Assembly: GCF_000524195.1 (NCBI RefSeq)
Contig: NW_020170419.1
Location: 129,541-193,540, forward strand
Direction of reading: 5' to 3'
DNA: 64,000 bases
DNA from: Echinococcus granulosus
Taxonomy: Eukaryota > Platyhelminthes > Cestoda > Cyclophyllidea > Taeniidae
Shown: positions 26,001-37,600 of the stretch, one piece after another
Numbering within the stretch: position 1 is the first letter of the stretch
Layout: each line of letters begins with the position of its first letter
Program-made: the position numbers and the translations under genes
Notes under the pieces: generated by a model
The model's database searches: none
Seen by the model: only the letters and a program-made list of their open reading frames with translations
What the model was told of the DNA's origin: nothing

Positions 26001-26865
26001 AAATCCATCCTCTCTGGCATTTTAACCTGAGTGCATAGCCCACCACCAATGTATTGGGAGAAATTTGAGGTATCGCCGATTGAAAAAGCGGAAGGGCCTG
26101 AAGGTCCTATCAAAAATTGGCTCATAAACTCACCCAAAACTTTGACCATTCGTGGTTCACAACCATTTAATTCAGTCATTCCCCTAACTTCAGAAAAGGT
26201 AACATAGTCACCATCATGTAGACCATGAGCAGACTCCTCTACACTAACCACAACACCCTCTTTGCTCTGAAAATGAATAGCTCTTTGATGATCAAAGGCA
26301 ATCAAACCTTTTCAACCGACTGAATAAACACCGAAGTCGGTTGTTCACCGGTAGCATCTATGATGGTAAATTCCCTCCCGAAGTCACAAAAAACTTGACC
26401 GAAGAGACCACAAGTTCTCGTGCAAACCACTTTGATGTTCAGTTCATGGCAGATTTTGGTGAGCTTCCTCCACTCATGCATACTTCCCCTGGCAAATACG
26501 ACAACCTGATATTCACGCAAAATATCTGCGGTTAGTTCATTCCCCTTGACGACGTTAAGGGTGACATAGTTATTCAACTCAGCCAACTTGGGCCGGATAA
26601 CCTCACATCGATTTTTGCCAATATCCTCCAGGGATACATAGTAGTTAGAGGATAACTCCGAGGATGTGATGTCTTCGGGATCGTGTAAATCGATGGACCC
26701 AACACCACCAAGAACCAGATTCTTAGCAATCTCCAAACCCAGGCCACTAAGACCGGTTATGAGGATTTTGGTGTAGGACAACTTTTTCATACCGTCAGTG
26801 CCCATGACGTACAACTGGCGGCTATACAAGTTCTCATCAACACCTGATTCACCGTTGACTCCCAT
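23043..26865 (-). CDS. UBA1: Ubiquitin-activating enzyme E1 (UBA1), 13 exons
   Basis: E1 adenylates ubiquitin with ATP, captures it as a thioester and hands it to E2 enzymes. Exons, 5' to 3' on the minus strand: 26865-26308, 26266-26134, 26106-26000, 25967-25680, 25641-25399, 25361-25158, 25124-24885, 24839-24561, 24485-24357, 24288-24051, 23858-23635, 23558-23269, 23199-23043. The sum is 3090 nt (1029 residues; human UBA1 has 1058) with every phase consistent. The inactive adenylation half begins [11 protein letters not shown] with [12 protein letters not shown]. The active half has [17 protein letters not shown] (about 445-461) and [13 protein letters not shown]. The catalytic cysteine is Cys601 in [32 protein letters not shown] and the C-terminal ubiquitin-fold segment ending [13 protein letters not shown] are present. 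Introns are 41, 27, 32, 38, 37, 33, 45, 75, 68, 192, 76 and 69 nt. Confidence 0.97.
23559..23634 (-). other. GC-AG intron 11 of UBA1
   Basis: Exon 11 ends IELLK at AAG|GCAATT and exon 12 starts CACAG|CTCGCTCAAGG ([13 protein letters not shown]). This aligns without gaps to human LELYKVVQGHRQLDSYKN. No GT donor compatible with that alignment exists before the in-frame TAA. The 76-nt intron therefore starts with GC. Confidence 0.85.
25125..25157 (-). other. 33-nt in-frame, stop-free intron in UBA1
   Basis: Between NPE and [13 protein letters not shown] the minus strand carries GTAAGATC...CTCAAAAG. Splicing restores spacing like that of the human protein (NPHIRVTSHQNRVGPD). Its length is a multiple of three with no stop, so retention would add 11 residues. 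Confidence 0.8.
26107..26133 (-). other. 27-nt intron in UBA1
   Basis: On the minus strand the coding sequence reads GTTTTGG, then GTGAGT...TTTTTGATAG, then GACCT. Removing the 27 nt yields KVLGPS, matching human KVLGPY. Leaving it in inserts nine residues (EFMSQFLIG) without a stop or frameshift. The donor is a perfect consensus and the acceptor has a short T-tract. Confidence 0.75.
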
Positions 26866-26868
26866 AAC

Positions 26869-26870
26869 CT
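26869..26870 (-). promoter_or_regulatory. Splice acceptor 3 nt before the UBA1 start codon
   Basis: The minus strand reads TTTCCTTTCATCTAG|GTTATGGG, a strong polypyrimidine tract and AG just upstream of ATG at 26865. Either a 5' UTR intron ends here or, as known in flatworms, a spliced leader is added here in trans. The sequence alone does not decide between them. Confidence 0.55.
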
Positions 26871-27883
26871 AGATGAAAGGAAACCGTTGAAAAGAATAAC
26901 AACGAGATTACGTGATTACAATGGTTAATAATACTGTTGGTGTTAGTTATGAGTGGTGAGGATGTTTCTTCAGACAAAATTATATGCTGTCTCTTTGCTG
27001 GTGGAGGTGAAGACATCTAAGGCGCAGAATAACATTCAAACCCGCCTTAAATAGTGTAGGACTGATTGCGGGCGCAAATCACGCGAAGCCAACAAAATCA
27101 GCTTCAAGCACCGCTTCTTATTGGATATGGTAAAGTCTATCTAACCAATTAACGCAGGACTTTGGATGTTTAATCATTCCTTTAAAGGAATAAAAAAATT
27201 GACCACGAAGAGATAAGGTAAAGCACAAATGTCTTATTAAGTCGCACATCTAATTCAAAGTGGATTTTTTTTAAAGTAATTGCGGAGACATTTGACACTA
27301 TGTTGTAGAGAAGAATAAATTTAAACATATTCCCCTGGAAGATTTACTTCAAACCTTTTCAACTAAATAAATTTTTTTCAACTTAAAATATGTTAAGGTT
27401 TAATACATGCATATACAATGAACTAAAGGTCTGAAAATCAACCCGTTGAAGTAGCATACCTCCAGGTCACAACAGCTATTAAAAAGTCCCTAAATAACGT
27501 AGATAAAACTAATAGAATGACGCAAATATATGTCTGGCCGCCTTTTGTAACGAAGATGCGACTTGCTGCTGGCTTGTTAATTGTCGATGTAGCTAAATGC
27601 AGAAAACGGAGTTAGGCTTCTAGTCGAATAATGATACATTCATCTAAATAAAATCGTAAGAAGGAAAGAAACACCTCAATGTTACGAAACAACCTAGAAG
27701 TTCCTTATGTAGCATAACTTCTGTTGCTTGATATCAGCCTTCAACATCAAATACGACTTCACTTCGCTTGTAGGAGTTGTTAATTGTTCGGTGAAATATT
27801 CCGGGCTATGAAAGGTTTTAACCCGTTTTTATACATATTACACTGCAAAAAAGGCAAAACTATTTTTTATTTTCATAACATAG

Positions 27884-28102
27884 ATTTCAAGCATATTGTG
27901 GCGTTTCGAGACTCCCTGAAGACGAAAGAAGACAAAATACTAGGGCAGAATATATATTCAGCACAGAGAAGGTTTCTGGGCTATTGACATGGCCCAAAAG
28001 GCCAGCCCACCCAACGAGGTACAAAATGGGCTGATTCAAAGTACAAAATTGGCGCCTCACCAGTACCGAGGGATAAACCACTATCGTATTACAATAGCCT
28101 TC
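27884..28102 (+). repeat. Left arm of a fold-back inverted repeat
   Basis: About 220 bp matching the reverse complement of 29299-29530. Shared blocks include GACTCCCTGAAGACGAAAGA, CATGGCCCAAAAGGCCAGCC, GGCGCCTCACCAG and AACCACTATCGTATTACAAT. By eye the arms look roughly 75-80 % identical with small indels. Similarity stops abruptly after the last block. Confidence 0.85.
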
Positions 28103-29298
28103 GTAGTTTCCAACTGTGCATTTCGACATAGTTTCCCAGCCTTATCTATGATGAAGATCTCCATTCATGCGATTGTAGCTCAGTACAATCTTAAAGAATC
28201 ACAGACGACTTATGCCATGCTTTGTATGTAGTAAAAGAACGTATTATTACAAGTTCGTAAATCGTAGCCCAAATTAACCACCTTTAAAATCTAAAGCCAA
28301 TAAAAACTACATAAAAAAAACTTTTGCATTAGTAACCTTTTAAAAAAATGACATTAAAATTAGTGCAAATTTTGCTTTTGGGTGCACTTTAGTTTGACGG
28401 GAAGTCGGTTTATGCCAACCTTGGCTCCCCTAATCTTCTCTGAAGTCGCAGGAATGCATAATACTTGGACAGAATAAGAATTGCAGGACTGGGAGCTACT
28501 GACAGCTTAAAAGCCGGGCCAACTAGGGACAGTACAATGGCGGAGCTCCTAAATGGCTCGTTACCAAGACCGAAACTTTGGTAGGAAATTAGGGTCTCTA
28601 TATAACCCTGCGTCAGCCATCACAACGTAATTGGTACTCCAGGAAAAACACAATCACAGGTCAACAAAGCCAGCCATGCATTTAAGTACATACATGGTTG
28701 CAACATTGCTAATCTCCCTCTTCAACAATACCAGAGGTGAAGTATTGTCGGTGTGGGAGCTGTAATGAAGAGAAGAGGGAATGTGACAGCCATTACACAT
28801 GTCTGCCGCTAGTCCTTGGGACGCCAGCCTTGAAGCAGACCCGTCTTACAAATAATGGATTGTAAGTGATTCTGTGGAAACAGGGTTTTACATTTATTTC
28901 TCATCACTACTTTGATCTAAATCTGAACCTGTCCATCTATACTCACCTCTGTTTTAACCAGCTAGCAGATAAGTCAGGGCGTTATTGCCTGATCGTATAC
29001 ACGATAGCTTTGCACTATTCCGAATGGCTCAAGTCCATGGTCAGCGCCACTTAAGTTGTAAATAGCTGACCTCATTTTCAGATATTTTACTAGTAGTCAA
29101 CAGATATTCTCCTATTTGCAACTTATGCGCTTTGTCTGTCCAGCTGAAGTTTGGCATAAAGCAATGTAGCGCTTCGAGACGGCCCAAAGAGCGGTTGAAG
29201 TCATGGAACTCAGGCTTACATAAGGTATAATGACCAAGACAGAGTGACTTCTTGCAAAACAGGCTGCAAAAAAAATCACCGACGATTTACACTTCTCC

Positions 29299-29530
29299 TC
29301 AAATATATTGTAATACGATAGTGGTTTATCACTCAGTTCTGGTGAGGCGCCACTTTTGAACTTCGAATTAGCCCCCTTGTACCTCTCTGGGTGGGCTGGC
29401 CTTTTGGGCCATGCCAATAGCCCAGACACCTTCTCCGTGCTGAATATGTATATTCTGCATGAGTATTGTGTCTTCTTTCGTCTTCAGGGAGTCCTGGGAC
29501 GCTACAATATCGTCTCGCCCCAAGTATTTG
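29299..29530 (-). repeat. Right arm of a fold-back inverted repeat
   Basis: Inverted partner of 27884-28102, with about 1.2 kb between the arms. The pair could be long terminal inverted repeats of a decayed DNA element, or two solo copies of a dispersed repeat in opposite orientation. No transposase-like frame is visible between them. A target-site duplication is not obvious. Confidence 0.85.
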
Positions 29531-30057
29531 AAATCGGATGTGGAGAAAGTAATAACCTTATTTTGCTATATTGTTTTATGCATAAACTTATTTTTTAAGG
29601 TGCATGACTCTGTAGGACAAGCTTGTGGTGTGGTTCAAGTGTTTAAAAAACCTGCTTAATTGCATTTCTTAACATGGTATAAATTGATCCGTCAAATAAA
29701 ATAAAGTAAAGCAAACTCCCACATACGTTAATTTTAGTTTTATGCATAAGTTAAAGTCATGTGTTTTAAGAAAACTTAGCTAGTTTTTTACCCAGATATG
29801 GTGTAATCACCTTACTCTCAGCTCACCAATATTTTAATAGATTTGAAATCTTTGGCGTAGTGCAGAGACGATATCAATTTGTTCGTCTAGCAAACATAGT
29901 TTTAAAAGAACAAAGTACTGTTTCAAACCCTAACAAATCTTGGCTTATTTTGCAGTTTTAATTTACACTGATTGTTTTAACCAGCAAAACGACTACCAAT
30001 CTTCATTCGCGTACTCTCTAAGTTCGTGGTTGGCAACTTGCAGTTCTTTGATTCATA

Positions 30058-30325
30058 ATGACTCGTACGGCCTAGCTCTAAGTATTTGCTAACTGATACT
30101 GCTTCAGGTGGTAATCAGCGTGAATTAGCCCGTCAGAAAAACCAACAAAAACAAAAGGAGAACCAAAAAAAGGTTGGTTCTAAGGACAAGGCCGGCAACA
30201 AAGGCCTTACCCTAGAGGAACGTCGCCAAAGGTTCGATTTTTCTTAGTATTATTCTTTTAGGGACGCTGCCGCTCTTCAAGCTAAACAGGCGAAGAAGAA
30301 TAGCGAGTTGCAGCAAAATGCCTAG
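30058..30325 (+). CDS. SERF/4F5 family protein, 3 exons, 64 residues
   Basis: Small, highly charged protein of the SERF (EDRK-rich factor) family, whose members modulate amyloid aggregation and bind nucleic acids. Exons: 30058-30064, 30108-30231 and 30262-30325, joined by introns of 43 and 30 nt. The start MTRGNQRELARQKN is identical to the N-terminal signature of human SERF2. The middle is rich in Lys, Gln and Glu, and the end (RDAAALQAKQAKKNSELQ) corresponds to RDSEIMQQKQKKANEKK in human. Length is typical of the family (about 60 residues). The first exon contributes only seven coding bases, so simple ORF scanning misses the gene. The 30-nt intron reads GTTCGATTTT...TTCTTTTAG and contains an in-frame stop, so it must be spliced. 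A possible trans-splice acceptor (ACTTGCAG) lies at 30042-30043. Confidence 0.93.
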
Positions 30326-31666
30326 GAAGTCTCTGCCAGTTTTTTTCCTGTACCATGCATTGCTTGACGCCGTACCTACCCACATGCTTAGCACCTCCCA
30401 CCTCGCTTGTCCCATTTTTGGACCCTTAAAAGTATCTTACAAATATTGAATGTCTGTTTTTTAATGTCTTAGTATCAGATTGCTGGAATGTGCATTTGGT
30501 CTGGTTTTGGTCCAATTTGTTTTTTTCGATGTTCGTCGTTTAACATGGCTAATTTGCTGAGTTTGACCACTTTACCAGATGTGGATATCCCTTTCCGGAC
30601 AAACGTTGTTTTGTATTGTTTTGCTTAATCTTGTAAGATCCTTTAAATCATTCGTTTTCGCAGTCCCTTTTCGTCAAATTTCCTTTATGCTCCCATAATC
30701 CCTTCTTTTATTCAGTCTGGTTCCTTTTAAGTCAGGCCTTTGCCCAACAGGTGACCATTGTAATTTTTCTACTCTTTTGTCAAACTTGGTTCGAGTCGGT
30801 TTATTCTTGGGTGGATGTTTGCCAATGTTTCCCAATTGGAACTGGTTTCCTCTGTAGCAAGGATTTTGGATCATCTCACACTACTTATTAACCGCTCTAT
30901 TAGTTGTGGAGGACCTATCAGGAGGGGAAATGTGAATTGCGCAATATTGCGTTAACGTGATTTACAAGCGCTTATCCCTCTCAGGCGCGCAATTCACACG
31001 ACCCACTTCTCTCTTAGTATGAGTTAAGTTGATGCTAGTGAATTGATAATTTTACTAGTCTCTGCACACCCTAGTTGTTTTATTGCCTTTAATCCATCTC
31101 AGAGTGGATTCTACTTTTCTACTTTGCGGAGAATTGGCCGTAGGAGATCTTGGACCCTGCTCAAAGGCGGCCGGATCCATCACAAGGCGAAGGGATGAAA
31201 GATAATCGAGTATTTATTTGGCCAAAAAAGGGTCGTAAAATGCTCATTGTGAATACACAAGCACATGCTCACACACGCATACAGGCGACTGCAATCTCTG
31301 TGTATATATATATGCATACCTCCTCGCCTGTGTCTGTGTGTCGTAGATTTGCTGTGATTGCAATAGGGACAGGTCTTGGGTAGGAGGGAGTTGGAAAGAA
31401 GCTCTGGTTTGTCATTTTCATTCACTGAAGGCGCGCGGGGAGGAGAAGGAAAAAGTTGGTTTTTCTACAATTCATAACGGGTGTGAATTTTGTACAGGAT
31501 TGTGCGAAACAAGTCATCAGAAACAGAGGAGGAAAAGACTGTCGCAATGGCAGCAGTAGTTTCCAAAAAAACATCTGAAGTGGAGGGGAGAGGGTGATCG
31601 AAATTAATCATTCAGAAGACGAAATGGGGGAGAGGGAAGGGTGTAGAAAGACGGGAAGGAGAGTGT
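30326..31666. other. Intergenic region between SERF and the RhoGAP gene (convergent)
   Basis: The two genes point toward each other, so this holds both 3' ends. I see no gene. It contains a perfect 12-bp inverted repeat at 30931-30942 and 30987-30998. Short CA/TG-rich and TATATA tracts lie around 31250-31345. Confidence 0.5.
30931..30998. repeat. 68-bp hairpin-forming inverted repeat
   Basis: TGTGAATTGCGC at 30931-30942 is the exact reverse complement of GCGCAATTCACA at 30987-30998, with a 44-nt spacer. It lies about 600 bp downstream of the SERF stop. No known element was recognised. Confidence 0.85.
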
Positions 31667-34600
31667 TCATCGGAACCACCATTTACGTAGGCTATGGTGT
31701 CGAACTCGGGACAGTGTTTCACTGCTTGACGAAGGTGGCGTTGACTGCTTTTGTGGTTGCTCCTCCGACGCTTGAGTTGTCGGCTCCGGGGACTCCGAAA
31801 GCGCTTCCCTCGCTTCGCCACAGTGATCACCGCGTCTTCGACAGGATTTTACTCGCCGAAAAGCCACCAAATGACTGATACTGTAGATCTCCTCTCCTGC
31901 TTCGACAACTGCCATCTCCATTATCGACTTACTCTCAGGTGCTTCGCCCCCGCTGTGACGACGCTGTCGGTGGAAGGGGCGCCAACGGGAGGAGGATGTC
32001 GCCTTGTTGGTAGTATCGGTGGAAGGGTTCAGGGACGGATTAAAGCTTGATATGCGAGGCGATGGTGGTGCTGTGATGGAAGAGTGTGCCAGAAGCGAAT
32101 GTTGCATGCGAGCGGGTGAAGAGTCTTCTCTCTCTACATCACAGTAGTCCTCAGGGATTATTAGAAGAGTGGGTTCTAAATCCAAAAAAAAGGGTGGAAT
32201 AGCTTATTTTTCGCTTCCAGGTTTTTGGTTTTAAAGCAAGATTTAGTCTGTAAGCGCGTCCGTGTACGGGGCACCCCGATTGATAAACATCCGGGTTTAG
32301 ATTCGTTCTCCCCAATCGCCCGGGGCGTGGCATCACTCCAAGTGTACATATTTCTCCATTATGTCTTTACCAGTTTTTCTTGCGACATTTGCAAAGCAAA
32401 GTAAAAGATGTGTCGGCCAAAGCAGAGATGTGGTTCTCATGCAAAAAAGAAGGACTCGAAAACCAAACCAGTAATGCAAAAGAACACCCCTCATAAGGTC
32501 CGGCAGAAGATGCCTCGGTTTTACAGCACAAAACACCATAAAACTATGAAAGAGTGATGACAACAACCATGAAAAGTCAGACTTTAACACAACAACAAAC
32601 CCGTGAGTAGATGGCGAGTAGTTGCTGAGTGCAATAAATTTCGGATGCGGGGAGACTTACGGTAAAGGTGGAAGTGAGGCAGTGTCACTCTGAATGAAGA
32701 GAAGAATCATGTGTTTCAAGCATCAATGTTAAAAAGTTAAATCGATTTCTCCTTTTCGGATCCTTTGTCTCCAATGACAGGTTAAAAATTTAAAGCGGAC
32801 ATTTTGTAGTGAGAAAATTGCACTCTCCTTAAATAACGGAACGGCCACATTATCGAGGTGCCAGTGCTAAACAAAGTTCAGTCATTTTTACCTCTCAAAG
32901 CAATCTTTTCTTCATTTTTTCTTTCTTCATTGGAAACAATGCAGATGAAATGCGGGAAGGGAGGAAAAGTTCTTAGTTGTGCCTGAGCCAGCCAATACCT
33001 ACTTATATGTAATAAGTAGCTGGGCAGAAGTTTTGTCACTGGGGTTAACGTTCTCCCCCGCACTGCTTTGACGTGGCTGAATGCGCTACCTTTCGTGGAT
33101 CCTACGAGTCAATTCTCAAAGGCAACTAATGACGTGGAAGAAGACTCGATCTAAATAACGGACAGACGCTTCTTTGATATGTCTGACTTTGACACTATAA
33201 CGACACCTTAGAGTTGTTCGTTTTTAAATTAGTTTATTGAAAAAATTAGGCTATCCTTAGGTTTACTTAAAGGTGTATCTCAACAGTCGAAAAAGGGGAA
33301 AATGAGTAAATTTACTGCCAAATACTAATCAAGAACCAGGGAAGACAGGCTCTACCTGAATTGATCAAAAAAGAATACAAAAAGGGATTTCGTACTTTCT
33401 GGAGAGCCAGGGACCTCTTTGTATGGAGAAAATGCAGTCCTGTGGGTAATTACGTCGATGTCCCTTACTTGATCTACAATAGCAAATAAGGAAAAATAAA
33501 ACGCATTAAATCCATCCTGGTACCAGTTGGTAATGAAATTAATTTGCCAACGACACTTCTGCTGCCAGAGTCTGCTTCAGGGGAAATTCGTCCGTCAAGC
33601 ATCGGATCCTACCAACTATGAGCCAATATGGAAAACGTGCCACACAGTTGTAACGGTGAGCTCGAGTAAAAAAAGTGGATGACACATATGTGTGACGTTA
33701 ATGGGAAATGTTTTCACTAGCTGGATCAAATAATCAGATAGTTCATAATTAACTCGATCACTTACGCTCTTCTCTCCGCCGTCCCGCAGAAAGTGACCTT
33801 AAAAAGGAGAAAATGAAGAAAATGGAAATATAGTTTAGAAGGTCAAGGCATGTCTAGAATTCAGTCATCCAATCAGTCATGCCTATGTTCACTCAGTCAA
33901 TCATTTATCCACTCATTCATTTGTCCATTCATTTAATAATTTACAATGCATCCGCCCATCCATCCAGCAGTCTACTCTGTCCTTCAGCCAAGGGGGTAAT
34001 CCCACTTTCCAGGTTCAAATTGTAGAACCCATGCTCCACTGCAGAGGTCCAACTCACCTCTCCTGATTGTGAGACCGATTCTCCCCACCTGGTTGACTAA
34101 CTGGTCGGTTCCTGTGACGCTGTTGATGTTGCTGCAACTGTTGTTGTTGCTGATGTTGCTGCTGGATCTCCTGCAACTCCACAGCACTGGATTCAAGTGC
34201 CTGCTCAACCACCGTGGCCACGTCGGTCGGTTTGTCCAGACTAGGACCCGGCTCCTCGGCCACTTCAAGGTCAGAGGTGGAGGGTGGGGGAGGGAGTAGT
34301 GCTGCCGCATGAAGCATCTCCTGAAGCACGGGACGAACATCGCCTGCGAGGCGGAAGGGGGTTAATTAAAAGACACAGGAATAGGGAGAGGAGGAAGCAC
34401 TCTCTCTAATTCACGGACTGGTTAATCAAAGCCTGAAAATTAGAGGTTTAACCCAAGAAACGAACAGAAATCTCAGCAGTACTAACCCTCAGAGCGTCCA
34501 GGTTGATTGGCGAATTCAAGGCCCTGCGAAGTACCCGATGAGGAAGCAGCCATTGCCTCCGCCAACGCCTCGTCTGTCAGCAGCACCTTGTCCGAGTCCT

Positions 34601-37600
34601 CGGGCACGAAACAACCACTCTCTAGTCCCAAGTCGGGCGAGAACACCCACTTGTGGTACTTGATTATTGTCTCCAGCAGCTGCGAAAACACACCAAACGC
34701 TCAGATTCCCTGCTACCCAAAAAATTTGCAATGAAGGGATGCCATGCGTATTCGCGAATGACAGTGCTACCTGTGTGTAGCCCACTTCAGTATTTCCAGA
34801 TTTTGTGTTTACTGCAATGTTGCATCACCACCACATCGATCACGTCTTACCTTCCAGCAGTTGGGAGGCAGGGCTTTTGGAAAGGTCAATTACGCTAAGC
34901 TTAGTATGTGCAGACGTGGTCAACAGCACTCCTGAGGGTGCCAGTAACCACAGAAAACCGTCCCATCTCGCTTCCGGCAATAGTTTTCTTCTCTGCGTCT
35001 AATTCTCAGACGTTCCAGTTCACTTCTCCAATTGGACGACCTCACAAACGGATTCGACTGTACGTGGAATGCCATTGTTTACTTCATTAAAACTAAACAA
35101 TAGTTACACCTAATCCTTTATCGACTGAAAGGTGTGCGGCAAAATAAAACAGCTTTTTGGGAGACGGTTAGAAGTGCACATCATAATTACGTCTTTCACC
35201 CCACTCCTATGACTTTTTCTGGCTTCAGAGAAGACCCAGTGCGCTACAGAATCCCCATGGTCTCAGCTTCCTATTCAGTAGCCAATTTTTAGCTGACAGA
35301 CCATGGAAACTAGCACACCTTACTTCAATTTAACAAAAACACAAAAACGCACCCAGATTTTGAACTTTGAGTCGGCCATAAAGAGCTCCGGACTGTCCTC
35401 ATTCGATTGGATGAGATTGGGCGCGAAAACCAGCGCCAAGTTATAGGCCGTCATCCGGTTGACAGCCTGACGTGAGGCCACACGGGCCAGGTGGGTAGCC
35501 AGATAGCGCAGAGTTGCTCGATGTACTCGATACTCTGGGTGTTTGGGGTAGCATTCCATGATGCTGAGGAGACGCTGCACCGAGAGTAGCCGACGTTCCC
35601 ACGACTCTACACGCGATGCCGCAAGAAACTCGGGATACATTGCTGAAATGGCAAAGCAAGGGTCTGTTGCAGAAACTGTGAAAAATAATTCCATTTGCGG
35701 TCCGATTTCGACCATTAAGACTACTGCATCATCATGATATTTCTATAGGTAGAAAATTAAGACAATGTACAGTATTGAAGTGGTGATTTAAATAGCTCCC
35801 AATCCTGGTCACCAAACCCCAAGACAGGGTGAGATTTATGACTAAAGCATAGTCTGAATGAAGTGGCAGAATATAGGATTTAAATTTTAATAAAAAACCC
35901 TATAGGTGATCTCCGAATTACAAGAATGACGGTTACAAAGTTGGAGTTTGTCACCGAAGCAGAATAATCAAGGTGGTACCTCCGAAATTTTCACACCAGA
36001 AAAGTTAATGGGATCATTACCCTGTGTCACCGTGAAATACAGAATGCTCAGCCAAAACTTAGACCTCAACCAGTGCCTTCAAACTTCAAAGCTACGAAGA
36101 GCATTTCGCAAGGGATTTCCCGGTAAATGGATAAGAAAGAAGCTCAAATGACTGCATACGAGTGGATAGGCCTTTAATAACTTTCCAAATATTAAGGCCA
36201 ACATTACAACCAATTACTGTCGAGTAGTGATGGAGTAATTAAGGCCAAGTAACTTTTGAATGTTTCCGAAGGTTATGCGTTGGAAATTTAGCCTGGGATA
36301 ACAAACGACAAGGACCCCTCCATCATTGAAAAACCCCGTTAAAGAATTTTAAAAAAATGTGAAATTACATATATGTATAGGATGATTTGAATGACTTCAT
36401 TAGTCCTAACGCAAAATCACACATGCTAGATTTTTAATGACGATAAAGAACATGGAAATAAAATAAGGATGGCTCTTAATCGTCTTCAGTCACCTAATTA
36501 CTGCGACGCATAAATCACCAGATCTCAAGTGAACTACATGTGCCTTAAAATACTGCACCCTTCTTCTTTTCTCGTCACCACAAATACTTCTGAAGTAGGG
36601 TTATGAATTACACAGGGTTGGGTACTCCAGTGAAAGAAAATTACGAGTATCATTCAACTGCCTCGGATCAGATTTGGGAATAGAGGCAATCGCCAGAAGA
36701 GAATCACCATTTGGTCTCTGGCGATTATAACGTAACTACACTAAAATCAAAACGCACTTTATGCATGCGATACGTGAATGGGAAAGCACTTTCCCTTATA
36801 AAAACGTGAATGAACATCGTAACTAGCTACTTATTTTTCGAAAACGTAAATGTATCATAGGTGGCAAATGAATTTTCGAGCTACGGTGAGCAAAGTTGAA
36901 AATTTTTCGGAATCTTGCCATTATCCTACGTTATATTGAATTCTGACACAGGTTGTGAAATATCTATCTTAAAGTTCGATGCAGAAGTAACCCTTTTGCC
37001 TTCCGACAAAGGGATTAAAACCAGGAAGTAGATGTCATTGTTCATGTTTGGATATTTTCCAAAGTAAACTATGGACGTTAGTTTTAAAAACGGCATGAAA
37101 TATTTAATAAGTAGCCGGTGTCAACAACTCACGGAACTCTAAATTCCCCATTCATTAGCCATGTACCAACTTTTCAAATAGTTTCCACTACCATTAAAGG
37201 TGTCGCAATATTCCCAGGTTTTAGCATAGAAGTTCATAAAAGTGTTTCCATTCTGTCAAGTAATATTTACCTTTGGGAATTAATGAATCTGGCAGATTAC
37301 GCAGAAGGGTTTTCAGCACACAAGCCAAAGCGTGGATATCATTCCATTTCTCGTTGCTAGCATCAATCTCACCCAGTTGCTAAAACAGTTAAATAAATGA
37401 GCATTATTGAGAAATCCGATCAAATGACAAAGCCCGGGCAAGTTCGTGAACTCACTTTGCAGAGTTCCGCTGCCATGAAATCGTGGGCTAACTTGTTCCC
37501 CGACACTCTATAGATGCCCACACAATTGAGACCGAATTTCTCCACCAATGTCACGCATAGCTCCACGACGAATGGTACAAACTGTGGTAAATTGTACATA

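Larger units (their letters stand above)
26871..30043. other. Intergenic region between divergent UBA1 and SERF genes
   Basis: About 3.2 kb of AT-rich DNA separating two genes transcribed away from each other, so promoters for both are expected here. Open frames at 27887-28129 (minus) and 29356-29598 (plus) encode similar peptides (LLGHVNSPETFSVLNIY and LLGHANSPDTFSVLNMY). They do so because they lie in two arms of an inverted repeat, not because they are genes. A TATATAA lies at 28599-28605. Confidence 0.55.

Noticed and set aside
25799..26305. A 168-codon continuous UBA1 reading frame
   Set aside because: It runs through a 27-nt intron and then leaves the UBA1 frame after a 32-nt intron (25968-25999). 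Homology shows three separate exons.
33984..34340. Minus-strand 118-codon frame with poly-Asn/Ser
   Set aside because: Out-of-frame reading of the RhoGAP Gln-rich exon 34343-34089.
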